Below, piece after piece: positions 15,449 through 23,442 of a stretch of DNA of 23,442 bases; the first letter of the stretch is position 1, and the number at the start of each line of letters is the position of its first letter. A model generated the notes under the pieces. It had not been told where the DNA came from. It did not search any database and saw nothing but the letters and a program-made list of their open reading frames with translations. The position numbers and the translations under genes were made by a program. Origin of the DNA: Pseudomonadota bacterium (GTDB lineage Bacteria; Pseudomonadota; Alphaproteobacteria; Rhizobiales; Beijerinckiaceae); the NCBI GenBank assembly GCA_028876585.1, contig JAGWRL010000022.1, forward strand, positions 1-23,442. Reading direction: 5' to 3'.

Positions 15449-16759
15449 TCAGCCCGCCATCCCCGCCGGCGCCGGGCCGCCCTGCGCCCAATCGATGAGC
15501 TCGACCGTGTGCACGACGGGAAACGGCGTCGCCGAGCCGATCTGCGTCATGCAGCCGATGTTGCCGGTGGCGATCACGTCCGGCTTCAGCCGCGCGAGGT
15601 GGCGCGCCTTGCGGTCGCGCAATTCGCCGGCGATGCGCGGTTGCTGGATGTTGTAGACGCCGGCCGAGCCGCAGCACAGCTGCGGCTCGGCCGGCGTGCG
15701 CACCTCGAAGCCGGCGGCGCGCAGCAGCGCCTTCGGCGCCTCGGTGATCTTCTGCCCGTGCTGCAACGAGCAGGCGGCGTGATAGCCGACCGCGAGCCGG
15801 CGCGGCGCGGCGAAGCTCAGATCGAGGCCGAGCAGATATTCGCTTGGGTCCTTGGCGAGCGCGGCGACCCGCGCCGCCTTTGCGGCGTAAGCGGGGTCGT
15901 CGGCCAGCATCGCGGCGTAATCCTTGATCGTGGCGCCGCAGCCGGACGCGGTGACGACGATCGCCTCCAGCCCCTCGCCCTCGATCTCGCGCGTCCACGC
16001 GTCGATATTGGCGCGCGCCGCCGTCAAGGCGGCCGCCTCGCGGCCCATGTGATGCGCCAGCGAGCCGCAGCAGCCTTCGCCCTCAGGCAGCACCGCGTCG
16101 ATCCCGGCGCGGTTGAGCACGCGGATGGTCGCGGCGTTGATCTGCGGCGCCAGCACGCCCTGGGCGCAGCCGGTCAACAGCGCGACGCGGCGGCGCTTGG
16201 GCGCGGCGCCCGCCGCCTTGAACACGCCCGGCCCCTCGGTCGCGTCGCGCGCGGGCAGGCGCGTCGGCGCGAGCCGCAGCATCGCTTCGAGCTGCGGCCC
16301 GAAGCCCGGCAGCCGCGCCAGCAGCGGCCGCAGCGGCCGCCCGAGCATGGCGAGCCCCAGCGCGAGCCGGAACCGGCCGCGATGCGGCAGCAGCCAGACC
16401 AGCAGCGAACGCAGCGCGCGATCGCCGGGGCCACGGCCATAGCGGGTCTCGACCTCGACGCGGGCGTGGTCGATCAGGCGCCGGTAATCGACGCCGGACG
16501 GGCAGGTGGTCATGCAGGACAGGCACGACAGGCAGTGGTCGAGCGGCTCGACGTCATGCGCGTCCGGCGCGCGGCCCGTCTCCAGCAATTCCTTGATGAG
16601 ATAGATGCGGCCGCGCGGACTATCGCGCTCGTCGCGGTCGACGACATAGGTCGGGCAGGTCGCGGTGCAGAAGCCGCAATGCACGCAGGAGCGCAGGATC
16701 TTCTCCAGGCTCGCGACATGCGGGTCTCGCAGTTGCGCCGCGTCGAAATGCGTCTGCAT
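15449..16759 (-). CDS. glcF: Glycolate oxidase iron-sulfur subunit GlcF
   Basis: Electron-transfer subunit of the membrane-associated glycolate oxidase, 436 residues. Two ferredoxin-type [4Fe-4S] motifs are complete: CVHCGFCTATCP (Cys25, 28, 31, 35) and CLSCLSCMTTCP (Cys76, 79, 82, 86). Two CCG domains follow, with GEGCCGSLAHHMG and LCCGSAGVYN. It takes electrons from the flavin subunits and passes them to the quinone pool. The start ATG at 16759 shares its A with the glcE stop codon (TGATG), implying translational coupling. Length and motif order match GlcF; the plain heterodisulfide-reductase-like alternative is less likely given glcD and glcE directly upstream. Confidence 0.96.
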   Translation of the reverse strand: MQTHFDAAQLRDPHVASLEKILRSCVHCGFCTATCPTYVVDRDERDSPRGRIYLIKELLETGRAPDAHDVEPLDHCLSCLSCMTTCPSGVDYRRLIDHARVEVETRYGRGPGDRALRSLLVWLLPHRGRFRLALGLAMLGRPLRPLLARLPGFGPQLEAMLRLAPTRLPARDATEGPGVFKAAGAAPKRRRVALLTGCAQGVLAPQINAATIRVLNRAGIDAVLPEGEGCCGSLAHHMGREAAALTAARANIDAWTREIEGEGLEAIVVTASGCGATIKDYAAMLADDPAYAAKAARVAALAKDPSEYLLGLDLSFAAPRRLAVGYHAACSLQHGQKITEAPKALLRAAGFEVRTPAEPQLCCGSAGVYNIQQPRIAGELRDRKARHLARLKPDVIATGNIGCMTQIGSATPFPVVHTVELIDWAQGGPAPAGMAG

Positions 16760-17931
16760 CAGATATCCGCGTACATGCGGCCGGGGTTGAAGCGGCCGGA
16801 GGGGTCGAGGCTCGCCTTGACGCCGCGCGTCAGGCGCAGGAGCGCCGGCGACAGGGGGGGAAACACATCCACGCCGGCGCGAAGCTCCTCGGGCGCGCGG
16901 ATCAGATGCAGATGGCCGGCGAAGCGGCCGAGCGCGGTGCGGGCGGCGCTGGCCGCCGCCGTGGTCGGATCGGTCGAGAACCACAGGCAGCCGCCGCCGT
17001 GGTCCATCAGCGAGGCGCGCGCGGTTGCGCCTAACGCCGCCAGCGCGGCGGGCGCGTCGGACGGCTTCAGGCTGGCGCGCCACACCGCCCGCTCGCGCGG
17101 CTCGGCGAGAAATTCGCCATCGCGGATCGCCCGCCAGATGCGTTTGGAATCTTCGCCCTCAAGCGCGTGCTTGGCGCCGAAATCGGCGAGCAGCGCGATC
17201 AGCCGCTCGGCGCGATAGGCGACCGATTCGGCGAAGCCTTCGACCCGCAGCAAGGTGCGCGGGAATTCGCGGCCCATTTCGGGATGGATCGTCGCCGCGC
17301 CGCTGACGCCATGCGGCGAACTCAACGCCTTCGCCATCGCCTCCACCGCGCGCGCGTCGTCGAGGCGGCGGATCACCACGGTCGCTTCGGCCGGCGGGGC
17401 GGGCAGCAGCTTGAACGTCGCCTCGGTGACAAAGCCCAGCGTGCCCTGCGCGCCGCAGACGATCTTCACCAGATCGAGCCCGGTGACGTTCTTCATCACC
17501 CGCCCGCCGGCGGAGATGATCTCGCCGCGGCCGTTGATCAGCCGCAGGCCGAGCACATTGTCGCGCACCGCCCCGGCGCTGACGCGGCGCGGGCCGGGAA
17601 TCGCGGTGGCGACGAGGCCGCCGACGGTCGGCTCGCCCGTTGTGGCGAACAGCGCGCGCGGGTCGAGCGGCTCGAACGGCAGCATCTGCCCGGCTTTGGC
17701 GAGCGCCGCCTCGACCTCGGCCAGCGCCGCGCCGGCGCGGGCGCGAAGGGTCATCTCGGCGGGTTCGTGAAAGACGATGCCCGTCAGCTTCGCGCTGGAC
17801 AGCGGCTGGCCGGCGCGCGGCCGGCCGAGGCCGGGCCGGGTTGAGCCGCCGACGATGTCGAACGGCGCCTCGGCGGCGCGCACGATCTCGGCGGCCTCGG
17901 CCTCGTCGGCCGGCGTCAGCGCATTGTTCAC
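16759..17931 (-). CDS. glcE: Glycolate oxidase FAD-binding subunit GlcE
   Basis: Second FAD-binding subunit of glycolate oxidase, 390 residues. The PCMH-type FAD domain is shortened at its N-terminus relative to GlcD, as usual for GlcE: FDIVGGSTRPGLGRP, then GEPTVGGLVATAIPGPRRVS and GRVMKNVTGLDLVKIVCGAQ, which is a GlcE hallmark, and GTLGFVTEATFKLLP. The C-terminus SLDPSGRFNPGRMY is the usual end of FAD-linked oxidases. It starts with GTG at 17931, overlapping the glcD stop by 4 bases (GTGA), and ends 1 base into glcF. Acts with GlcD and GlcF to oxidise glycolate to glyoxylate. Confidence 0.96.
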   Translation of the reverse strand: MNNALTPADEAEAAEIVRAAEAPFDIVGGSTRPGLGRPRAGQPLSSAKLTGIVFHEPAEMTLRARAGAALAEVEAALAKAGQMLPFEPLDPRALFATTGEPTVGGLVATAIPGPRRVSAGAVRDNVLGLRLINGRGEIISAGGRVMKNVTGLDLVKIVCGAQGTLGFVTEATFKLLPAPPAEATVVIRRLDDARAVEAMAKALSSPHGVSGAATIHPEMGREFPRTLLRVEGFAESVAYRAERLIALLADFGAKHALEGEDSKRIWRAIRDGEFLAEPRERAVWRASLKPSDAPAALAALGATARASLMDHGGGCLWFSTDPTTAAASAARTALGRFAGHLHLIRAPEELRAGVDVFPPLSPALLRLTRGVKASLDPSGRFNPGRMYADI

Positions 17932-19361
17932 GCCGCCCGCTCCGTCAGCGGAAACACTTTGGCCGGGTTGAAGCGCCCGTCCGGATCGAACACCGCGCGC
18001 ACGCCCTTCTGCTGCGCCAACTCCTGCGGCGTATATTGCTTGAGCATCAGATCGCGCTTCTCGATGCCGACGCCATGCTCGCCGGTGAGGCAGCCGCCCA
18101 GGTCGACCGACATTTCCAGCACGCGCGCGCCGGCCCGCTCGGCCTTCTCCTGCTCGGCCGGATCGTTGACGTTGTAGAGGATCAGCGGATGCATGTTGCC
18201 GTCGCCCGCGTGGAACACGTTGGCGACGCGCAGGCCCTCGTCGGCGCAGATTTGTCCGACGCGGCGCAAAGCCTCGGGCAGTTGCCCGGTCGGCACGGTG
18301 CCGTCCATGCAGATATAGTCAGCGATTCGGCCGGTGGCGCCGAACGCCGATTTGCGGCCCTTCCAGATCTGCGCGCTCTCCATCGCCGACATCGATTCCT
18401 TGACCACGCGCACATTATGGGCGCGCGCGATGTCGAGGATGCGCTTCTGCTCCGCCTCGATCTCCGGCGCCGAGCCCTCGGATTCGATGATCAGCATCGC
18501 CTCGACGTCGAGCGGATAGCCGGCGTGGGCGAAATTCTCGGTGATCTCGATCGCGAGCCTGTCCATATATTCCATCGCCACCGGCACAATGCCCGCGCCG
18601 ATGACGGCGGCGACGCAGCGGCTCGCGTCCTCGGCGCTGTCGAAGCCGAACAGCACGGGGCGCGCGCCCTCGGCCAGCGGCAGGATGCGCACGAAAGCCT
18701 CGGTGACGATGCCCAGTTGCCCCTCCGCGCCGCAGACGAGGCCGAGAAAATCGAGGCCGTCGGCGTCGAGCGCCGGGCCGCCGATGTCGACGATCCCGCC
18801 GTCGAACATCACCAGCCGCACGCCCATCAGATTGTTGCTGGTGACGCCGTATTTCAGGCAATGCGCGCCGCCCGAATTCATCGCGATATTGCCGCCGATG
18901 GTGCAGGCGAGCTGCGAGGACGGGTCGGGCGCGTAGAAGAAGCCCTGTTCGCCGACCGCCTCTGAGATGGCGAGATTGGTGACGCCGGCCTCCACCCTGG
19001 CGTAGCGGTCGGCGTAGTTGATCTCCAGCACCCGGTTCATCTTCGACAGGCCGATGACGATGGCGTCCTCCTGCGGCACCGCGCCGCCGGAAAGCGAGGT
19101 GCCGGCGCCGCGCGGCACGATGGCGACCCCCTGTTCACGGCAGAAGCGCAGGGCGAGCGCGACCTCCTGCGTCGTGCGCGGCAGGATCACCGCCAGCGGC
19201 AGGCGGCGATAGGCGGTCAGCGCGTCGGTCTCGAACGCGCGCCGCCCCGCCTCGTCGGTGACGACGCATTCCCCCGGCAGCAGCGCCCGCAACGCCGCGC
19301 GGATCGCCTCGGCGCGCGAGAGAATGGCGGGGTCGGGGGTGGGAAAGGCGATCTGCGACAA
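17928..19361 (-). CDS. glcD: Glycolate oxidase catalytic subunit GlcD
   Basis: Catalytic FAD-dependent subunit, 477 residues, oxidising glycolate (and often D-lactate) to glyoxylate. FAD-binding PCMH domain: VAIVPRGAGTSLSGGA, YAPDPSSQLACTIGGNIAMN and GGAHCLKYG, GLVCGAEGQLGIVTEA. The C-terminal FAD-oxidase domain has NVFHAGDGNMHPLILYN and GGCLTGEHGVGIEKRDLM, with the conserved active-site histidines, and ends in FDPDGRFNPAKVFP. The start is a TTG at 19361, supported by a perfect AGGAGG five bases upstream inside the 12-bp gap after the permease gene. Close in the family to D-lactate dehydrogenases, but glcE and glcF following it fix the call. Confidence 0.96.
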   Translation of the reverse strand: MSQIAFPTPDPAILSRAEAIRAALRALLPGECVVTDEAGRRAFETDALTAYRRLPLAVILPRTTQEVALALRFCREQGVAIVPRGAGTSLSGGAVPQEDAIVIGLSKMNRVLEINYADRYARVEAGVTNLAISEAVGEQGFFYAPDPSSQLACTIGGNIAMNSGGAHCLKYGVTSNNLMGVRLVMFDGGIVDIGGPALDADGLDFLGLVCGAEGQLGIVTEAFVRILPLAEGARPVLFGFDSAEDASRCVAAVIGAGIVPVAMEYMDRLAIEITENFAHAGYPLDVEAMLIIESEGSAPEIEAEQKRILDIARAHNVRVVKESMSAMESAQIWKGRKSAFGATGRIADYICMDGTVPTGQLPEALRRVGQICADEGLRVANVFHAGDGNMHPLILYNVNDPAEQEKAERAGARVLEMSVDLGGCLTGEHGVGIEKRDLMLKQYTPQELAQQKGVRAVFDPDGRFNPAKVFPLTERAA

Positions 19362-19373
19362 GGCGTCCTCCTG

Positions 19374-20978
19374 TCAGCCCGGGATGATCCAGGGTATCAG
19401 ATATTGCTGGGCTGCGACCAGCAATCCCAGCAGGATCGTCAGCACGATCGAATGCGGGAAGGTGCGCGCGAACACCTCGCCCTCGCGGCCCTTGAGGTTG
19501 GTGACGGAGACGCCGGTCGCGATATTCTGCGGCGAGATCATCTTGCCCATCACGCCGCCCGAGGAATTGGTCGCCGCGAACAATATCGGGTTGAGGTTGA
19601 GCTGCTTGGCCGCCACCACCTGAAGATTTCCGAACAGCGCATTGCCCGAGGTGTCGCTGCCCGACAGGAACACCGCCACCCAGCCCAGGAACGGCGAGAT
19701 CAGCACGAACAGGCCGCCGACCGAAGCCGCGCCGTCGCCCAGCGTATAGGCCAGCCCCGAATAATTCATCACGTAAGCGAGCGCGACGATCAGGCAGACG
19801 GTGATCACCGCCAGCCAGATCTGCTGCACGGTTTTGACGACGCATTCGATGAAGTCGGCGACGCTGAGCCTGACGATCAAGGCGGTGACGATCGCCGAGA
19901 CCAGGATGCAGGTGCCGGTCGCAAGCGGTTCAAACGCCCAGATCGCCGCATAGGGCTTGTCGCCGTAGAGCGTGATCGAGATCGCCTTGTCGAGACCCGG
20001 CCAATGAATGGCCATTTTGCCGATGGCCGGGATCTTGAACGTGGTCCAGAGGATAACCGCGGCCGAGACGATCAGCCAGGGCAGCCAACCCTGCCACCTG
20101 GGGATGTCGCCGGTCGCCGAGATCGCGGAGTCGACGTTGGCGATCGCGAATTCCGGGTTCGGCTTGCCCTTCCACACTTGCAGGAACAGCAAGGTCACGG
20201 CGAGCGAGCCGAGCGAGGCCAGCACGTCGGTCAGGCTGTAATCGATGTAGTTGGAGGCGACGAACTGGCTCGCCGCGAAGCTGCCGCCGGCGACCAGCAG
20301 CACCGGCCAGATGTCGCGGATCGAACGCCAACCGCCATAGACGAACATCACATAGAACGGCAGCAACAGCGCCATGACCGGCAATTGCCGGCCGATCATC
20401 GCGCCGAGCGTCGCCGCGGGCAGCCCGGTCACCGAGCCCAGCACCGTCACCGGCACGCCGAGCGCGCCGAACGCGACCGGCGCGGTGTTGAAGATCAGCA
20501 CGAACACCAGGGCGTCGAGCGGCGCGAAGCCGACCAGAATCAGCAGCGAGGAGGTGATCGCCACCGGCACGCCGAAGCCGGCGACGCCTTCCAGCAGCGC
20601 GCCAAAACAAAAGCCGATGACCACCAGCACGATGCGCCGGTCGTTGGGCAGATGTTCGATCAGCCAGGCGCGGAACGCCTCGAACCGGCCCGACTTGACC
20701 GCAATATTGTAGACCAGAAGCGCGTTGAGCACGATCCACATCACCGGCCACAGCGCGAACACGGCGCCGTTGGCGACCGCGCGCATCGCGAGGTCGGCCG
20801 GCATCGACCAGACGCCGATGGCGATGACGAGGGCGGCGATCAGCCCCGCTAGCGAGGCCTGCCAGGCCGGACGGCGCAGCACGCCGAGCCCTATCAGCAC
20901 CACGACGATCGGCAGCGCGGCAACGACGAAAGATAGCGCCAGGCTGTCCCCAACCGGCGTGAGTAATTGCTTGAACAA
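19374..20978 (-). CDS. lctP: L-lactate/glycolate permease (LctP family)
   Basis: Inner-membrane 2-hydroxy-acid permease of 534 residues, related to LldP and GlcA, with 12 or more hydrophobic segments. Family features are FGALLEGVAGFGVPVAITSS, VLIFNTAPVAFGALGVPVT, VFLSGSDTSGNALFGNLQV and the C-terminal ATNSSGGVMGKMISPQNIAT. Start is a TTG at 20978 with a GGGGGGAAG ribosome site upstream. The gene lies 12 bp before glcD, so it probably imports glycolate and/or lactate for GlcDEF, a pairing like glcA in E. coli. It begins only 31 bp after the pncB stop on the same strand, so either pncB read-through or a promoter inside pncB drives it. Which substrate it prefers is not visible. Confidence 0.95.
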   Translation of the reverse strand: MFKQLLTPVGDSLALSFVVAALPIVVVLIGLGVLRRPAWQASLAGLIAALVIAIGVWSMPADLAMRAVANGAVFALWPVMWIVLNALLVYNIAVKSGRFEAFRAWLIEHLPNDRRIVLVVIGFCFGALLEGVAGFGVPVAITSSLLILVGFAPLDALVFVLIFNTAPVAFGALGVPVTVLGSVTGLPAATLGAMIGRQLPVMALLLPFYVMFVYGGWRSIRDIWPVLLVAGGSFAASQFVASNYIDYSLTDVLASLGSLAVTLLFLQVWKGKPNPEFAIANVDSAISATGDIPRWQGWLPWLIVSAAVILWTTFKIPAIGKMAIHWPGLDKAISITLYGDKPYAAIWAFEPLATGTCILVSAIVTALIVRLSVADFIECVVKTVQQIWLAVITVCLIVALAYVMNYSGLAYTLGDGAASVGGLFVLISPFLGWVAVFLSGSDTSGNALFGNLQVVAAKQLNLNPILFAATNSSGGVMGKMISPQNIATGVSVTNLKGREGEVFARTFPHSIVLTILLGLLVAAQQYLIPWIIPG

Positions 20979-21009
20979 GGCGCTTCCCCCCTTTGGCCCT
21001 TATCTTTCC

Positions 21010-22323
21010 CTATACCGTAACGGGGCTCGCGGCCATCCCCTCGACGCCGAACACGCGCTGATAGCGCGCGATCTCCCCAGCCGGCCCCAGCACCTTGTTC
21101 GGGTTGTCCGACAGTTTCACCGCCGGCCGCCCGTCCGCCTCCACCACCTTGCACACCAGCGAAATCGCGGCGAGTTCGCCGTCGACCCCGGCGGGGGCGC
21201 AATCCTTGAAATCGTTGGTCAGGTTGGTGCCCCAGCCGATCGACAGATTGGCTTGTCCGCGCAAGGCCCGCGAGGCGCTCTCGATCGAATCGACGTCCAT
21301 CGCGTCGGAGAGCACGATCAGCTTCTCGTGCGGATCGCGCCCGCGCGCGCGCCACCAGGCGATCAGTTCGCGCGCGGCGTCGAGCGGCGATTTCGAATCG
21401 GGGCGGGCGCCTTTCCAGTCCGCCACCCAATCGGGCGCTCGGGCGAGGAAGGCGGTGGTGCCGAAGCAATCGGGCAGCACGATCAGGAGGTTGCCGCCAT
21501 ACATATTCGCCCAGTCGCGCAGCACCTGATAGGGCGAATCGCGCAGCGCCGCGTCGTCTTGCGCCAGCGCGGCGTAGACCATCGGCAATTCATGCGCGTT
21601 GGTGCCGATCGCCTCCAGCCCGGTGTCCATCGCGTGCTTGACGTTGGAGGTGCCGATGAACGTGTCGCCCAGCCCCTCCTGCAACGCCTCGACGCACCAG
21701 CGCTGCCACAGGAAGCCGTGCCGCCGCCGCGTGCCGAAATCGGAGACGCGCAACGGCCCCTCGCGTTGCAGCACGCGCAACCGCTCGACCTTGCTCCAGA
21801 GTTTCGCCTTGGCGCGGGCGTAGAGCACGTCGAGATCGAACCGGCTCATATTGCGCATCGCCGCGCGGGCGCGCAATTCGTTGATGATGGCGAGCGCGGG
21901 AATCTCCCACATCGTCGTCTCGCACCACAGGCCGTCGAACCGCAGTTCGTATTGGCCGTCGCGCCGCGTCAACTCGTAATCGGGCAGGCGAAAGCCGGCG
22001 AGCCATTCCATGAACGCCGGCTCGAATATCTGCTTCGTGCCATAAAACGAGTTGCCGGCGAGCCAGATCAGCTCGTTCTTGGCCAGCGTCAGCGCGCGGG
22101 CGTTGTCGAGCTGGTCGGTCAATTCGCGCTCGTCGACGATGTCGGCCAGGCGCACGCTGGTGGTGCGGTTGATGAGCTGGAAGGCGACCCGGCGGCGGCG
22201 GTGCAGCTTCCAGATCATCTGCAACATGAGGAGTTTATAGAAATCGGTGTCGAGCAGCGTGCGCACGATCGGGTCGATGCGAAAGGTGTGGTTGTAGACG
22301 CGCGTCGCGAGATCGGGGACCAT
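21010..22323 (-). CDS. pncB: Nicotinate phosphoribosyltransferase
   Basis: Cytoplasmic enzyme of the NAD salvage pathway joining nicotinate and PRPP to give nicotinate mononucleotide, with ATP use. 437 residues, normal length. Signatures: [16 protein letters not shown] near the N-terminus, [21 protein letters not shown], and [12 protein letters not shown], where His244 corresponds to the phosphorylated histidine known from Salmonella Pnc[21 protein letters not shown] lies near the C-terminus. Start ATG at 22323; the frame is open further upstream to 22413 but overlaps the divergent promoter region. Divergent from the rhodanese gene, with 104 bp between starts. Confidence 0.96.
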   Translation of the reverse strand: MVPDLATRVYNHTFRIDPIVRTLLDTDFYKLLMLQMIWKLHRRRRVAFQLINRTTSVRLADIVDERELTDQLDNARALTLAKNELIWLAGNSFYGTKQIFEPAFMEWLAGFRLPDYELTRRDGQYELRFDGLWCETTMWEIPALAIINELRARAAMRNMSRFDLDVLYARAKAKLWSKVERLRVLQREGPLRVSDFGTRRRHGFLWQRWCVEALQEGLGDTFIGTSNVKHAMDTGLEAIGTNAHELPMVYAALAQDDAALRDSPYQVLRDWANMYGGNLLIVLPDCFGTTAFLARAPDWVADWKGARPDSKSPLDAARELIAWWRARGRDPHEKLIVLSDAMDVDSIESASRALRGQANLSIGWGTNLTNDFKDCAPAGVDGELAAISLVCKVVEADGRPAVKLSDNPNKVLGPAGEIARYQRVFGVEGMAASPVTV

Positions 22324-22427
22324 GATTGAACCTAGACGGGCGCCGGCGGGCCGACAAGCGCCCTCTCGCATTCCCTTGCCGCGCGCGCTAAGGGAGCGCC
22401 GGAAACCTGCCAAACGAGGAGCCGGAC

Positions 22428-22757
22428 TTGCATACCCTGGATCGCGGCGGCGCCAACGCCGACGAAATCACCTATCCCGCCCTGGTCAAGGCGCTGCGCG
22501 AGGGCGCGGTCGCGCTCGTCGACGTGCGCGAGGCCAACGAATACAACGCCGGCCATGTCGAGGGCAGCGTGCTGCACCCGATGTCCGTGTTCAATCCGGA
22601 GAAACTGCCGCGCGACAAGCCGATCGTGCTGATCTGCCGCTCCGGCAACCGCTCGATGACGGCGCTCAAGGCGGCCCGCGCGGTCGGCTTCACCGAGATC
22701 TGGCACTACAAGGGCGGCGCGATCGGCTGGACGCACGAGGGCGGCGAGCTGGTCTGA
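22428..22757 (+). CDS. Single-domain rhodanese-like protein
   Basis: A 109-residue cytoplasmic rhodanese (sulfurtransferase fold). It shows [20 protein letters not shown] and the active-site loop CRSGNRS with the persulfide-forming Cys70. Then follow [13 protein letters not shown] and the end [17 protein letters not shown], typical of small GlpE/PspE-like rhodaneses. The role is sulfur transfer or persulfide handling; acceptor unknown. It starts with TTG at 22428, supported by GAGGAG six bases upstream at 22416-22421. Divergent from pncB and convergent with ilvD across a palindromic repeat region. Confidence 0.93.
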   Translation: MHTLDRGGANADEITYPALVKALREGAVALVDVREANEYNAGHVEGSVLHPMSVFNPEKLPRDKPIVLICRSGNRSMTALKAARAVGFTEIWHYKGGAIGWTHEGGELV

Positions 22758-22942
22758 GCGCGATCTTGCGCCGTCAACCTCCCTCGTGCTGACGCGCCCG
22801 CGAAGCGGGCCTCGAAGCACGCCCCAGAGGGCGCCGCCGTTGGGGCCGGGCGCTGTTGCGGGCGCCGCCGCGCGAGGCGAACGCCCTTCGAGGCCCGCTT
22901 CGCGGGCGCCTCAGGGCGAGGGGTTGGTGGCCTGAACTGCCC
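22758..22942. repeat. Pair of inverted palindromic repeats between rhodanese and ilvD genes
   Basis: Two copies of one palindromic element face each other. Copy one is at about 22785-22821 and copy two, reversed, at about 22882-22918. Positions 22794-22817 and 22886-22909 are perfect 24-bp reverse complements. Each copy can itself fold: an inner stem CCCGC/GCGGG around GAA, and an outer stem that is CGTGCT/AGCACG in copy one and CGCCCT/AGGGCG in copy two, so the outer stem differs yet keeps pairing. An 11-bp direct repeat GGGCGCCGCCG (22829-22839 and 22860-22870) lies between them. It resembles the dispersed intergenic palindromes of Rhizobiales, and may also act as a two-way terminator, although there is no T-run. 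Confidence 0.75.
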
Positions 22943-23442
22943 TTACGGCACCTCGCGCACCGCGCCGCGGGCGGCGCTGGTGGCGAAGGCGGCGTAGGCG
23001 CGCAGCGCCGTGGTGATCTGCCGCTTGCGCGGGTGTTCCGGCTTCCAGCCGGCCTTGCCCTTCGCCTCCATCGCCGCGCGGCGGCGCGCCAGTTCCTCGT
23101 CCGAGACCAGCAAATCCATCTTGCGGGCGGGGATGTCGATGCGGATGCGGTCGCCGGCCTGGACGAGGCCGATGGCGCCGCCTTCGGCCGCTTCCGGCGA
23201 GACATGGCCGATCGACAGGCCCGAGGTGCCGCCGGAGAAGCGCCCGTCGGTGACCAGCGCGCAGACTTTCCCGAGCCCCTTCGACTTGATGTACGAGGTC
23301 GGGTACAGCATTTCCTGCATGCCGGGGCCGCCCTTCGGACCTTCGTAGCGGATGATGACGACATCGCCTTCATGCACGGTGTCGCCCAGGATGCCTTCCA
23401 CGGCCGCGTCCTGGCTTTCGAACACGCGCGCCTTGCCGCTGA
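22943..23442 (-). CDS. ilvD: Dihydroxy-acid dehydratase, C-terminal part (cut by window edge)
   Basis: The last 165 or so residues of dihydroxy-acid dehydratase, the Fe-S enzyme of branched-chain amino-acid synthesis. The reading frame continues past the window edge as SGKAR before [11 protein letters not shown], so no start is present and the GTG at 23425 is internal. Family motifs seen: [21 protein letters not shown] segment ([15 protein letters not shown]), [33 protein letters not shown], and the usual C-terminal [17 protein letters not shown]. The whole enzyme is normally about 560-615 residues, so roughly two thirds lie outside. Likely monocistronic; its end faces the rhodanese gene across the palindromic repeats. 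Confidence 0.96.
   Translation of the reverse strand, partial: SGKARVFESQDAAVEGILGDTVHEGDVVIIRYEGPKGGPGMQEMLYPTSYIKSKGLGKVCALVTDGRFSGGTSGLSIGHVSPEAAEGGAIGLVQAGDRIRIDIPARKMDLLVSDEELARRRAAMEAKGKAGWKPEHPRKRQITTALRAYAAFATSAARGAVREVP

Noticed and set aside
15023..17218. 731-codon open frame on the plus strand opposite glcF, glcE and the CZB gene
   Set aside because: It is the antisense shadow of well-supported genes in GC-rich DNA; the translation is Arg/Ala/Gly/Gln-rich with no domain or ribosome site.
19404..20852. 482-codon plus-strand frame opposite the permease
   Set aside because: His/Asp/Arg/Gln-rich shadow of a membrane protein gene with clear family motifs.
22758..22942. CRISPR-like array
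   Set aside because: There are only two repeat copies, in inverted orientation, with no spacer series and no cas genes in the window.

Overview
This is GC-rich DNA (roughly two thirds G+C by eye) with dense, operon-like gene packing. The gene content suggests an alphaproteobacterium, probably of the Hyphomicrobiales and perhaps close to the Beijerinckiaceae/Methylocystaceae. Clues are an Ala/Lys-rich DLPTKK-type porin, a NodT-type RND efflux set, a Hint_2 protein, and a palindromic intergenic repeat of the kind scattered in Rhizobiales genomes. The taxonomic placement is inference from gene style. I see no rRNA, tRNA, CRISPR array, transposase or phage gene.

Layout. Positions 11-1012 (minus) hold an AraC-family regulator. 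Divergent from it, 1279-2337 (plus) encodes a Hint-domain protein with an AT-richer N-terminal half, followed by a clear terminator. A small protein with two cysteine modules lies at 2413-2832 (minus). From 10962 down to 2869, all on the minus strand, runs an efflux locus in the order response regulator, histidine kinase, RND pump, membrane fusion protein, outer-membrane lipoprotein. Next on the minus strand are a porin (12757-11306) with its own terminator, a 491-bp intergenic region, and an EamA/DMT transporter (14145-13249). The DMT gene diverges from an N-formylglutamate amidohydrolase-family gene (14210-15001, plus).

From 22323 down to 15014 lies a compact minus-strand run: pncB, a lactate/glycolate permease, glcD, glcE, glcF, and a stand-alone CZB zinc-binding protein. 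The permease and the three-subunit glycolate oxidase form a functional unit: the permease imports 2-hydroxy acids and GlcDEF oxidises glycolate to glyoxylate. Start and stop codons overlap at glcD/glcE and glcE/glcF, and the permease, glcD and glcE use TTG, TTG and GTG starts. Divergent from pncB is a small rhodanese (22428-22757). The window ends inside ilvD (minus, 3' end at 22943). A pair of inverted palindromic repeats sits between the rhodanese and ilvD.

Most of the window is ordinary chromosome. I did not find a convincing new multi-gene system. The items most worth a second look are the duplicated-cysteine protein, the Hint protein with its composition break, the CZB protein beside glcDEF, the RND pump lacking the AcrB-type TM10 lysine, and the covarying palindrome pair.
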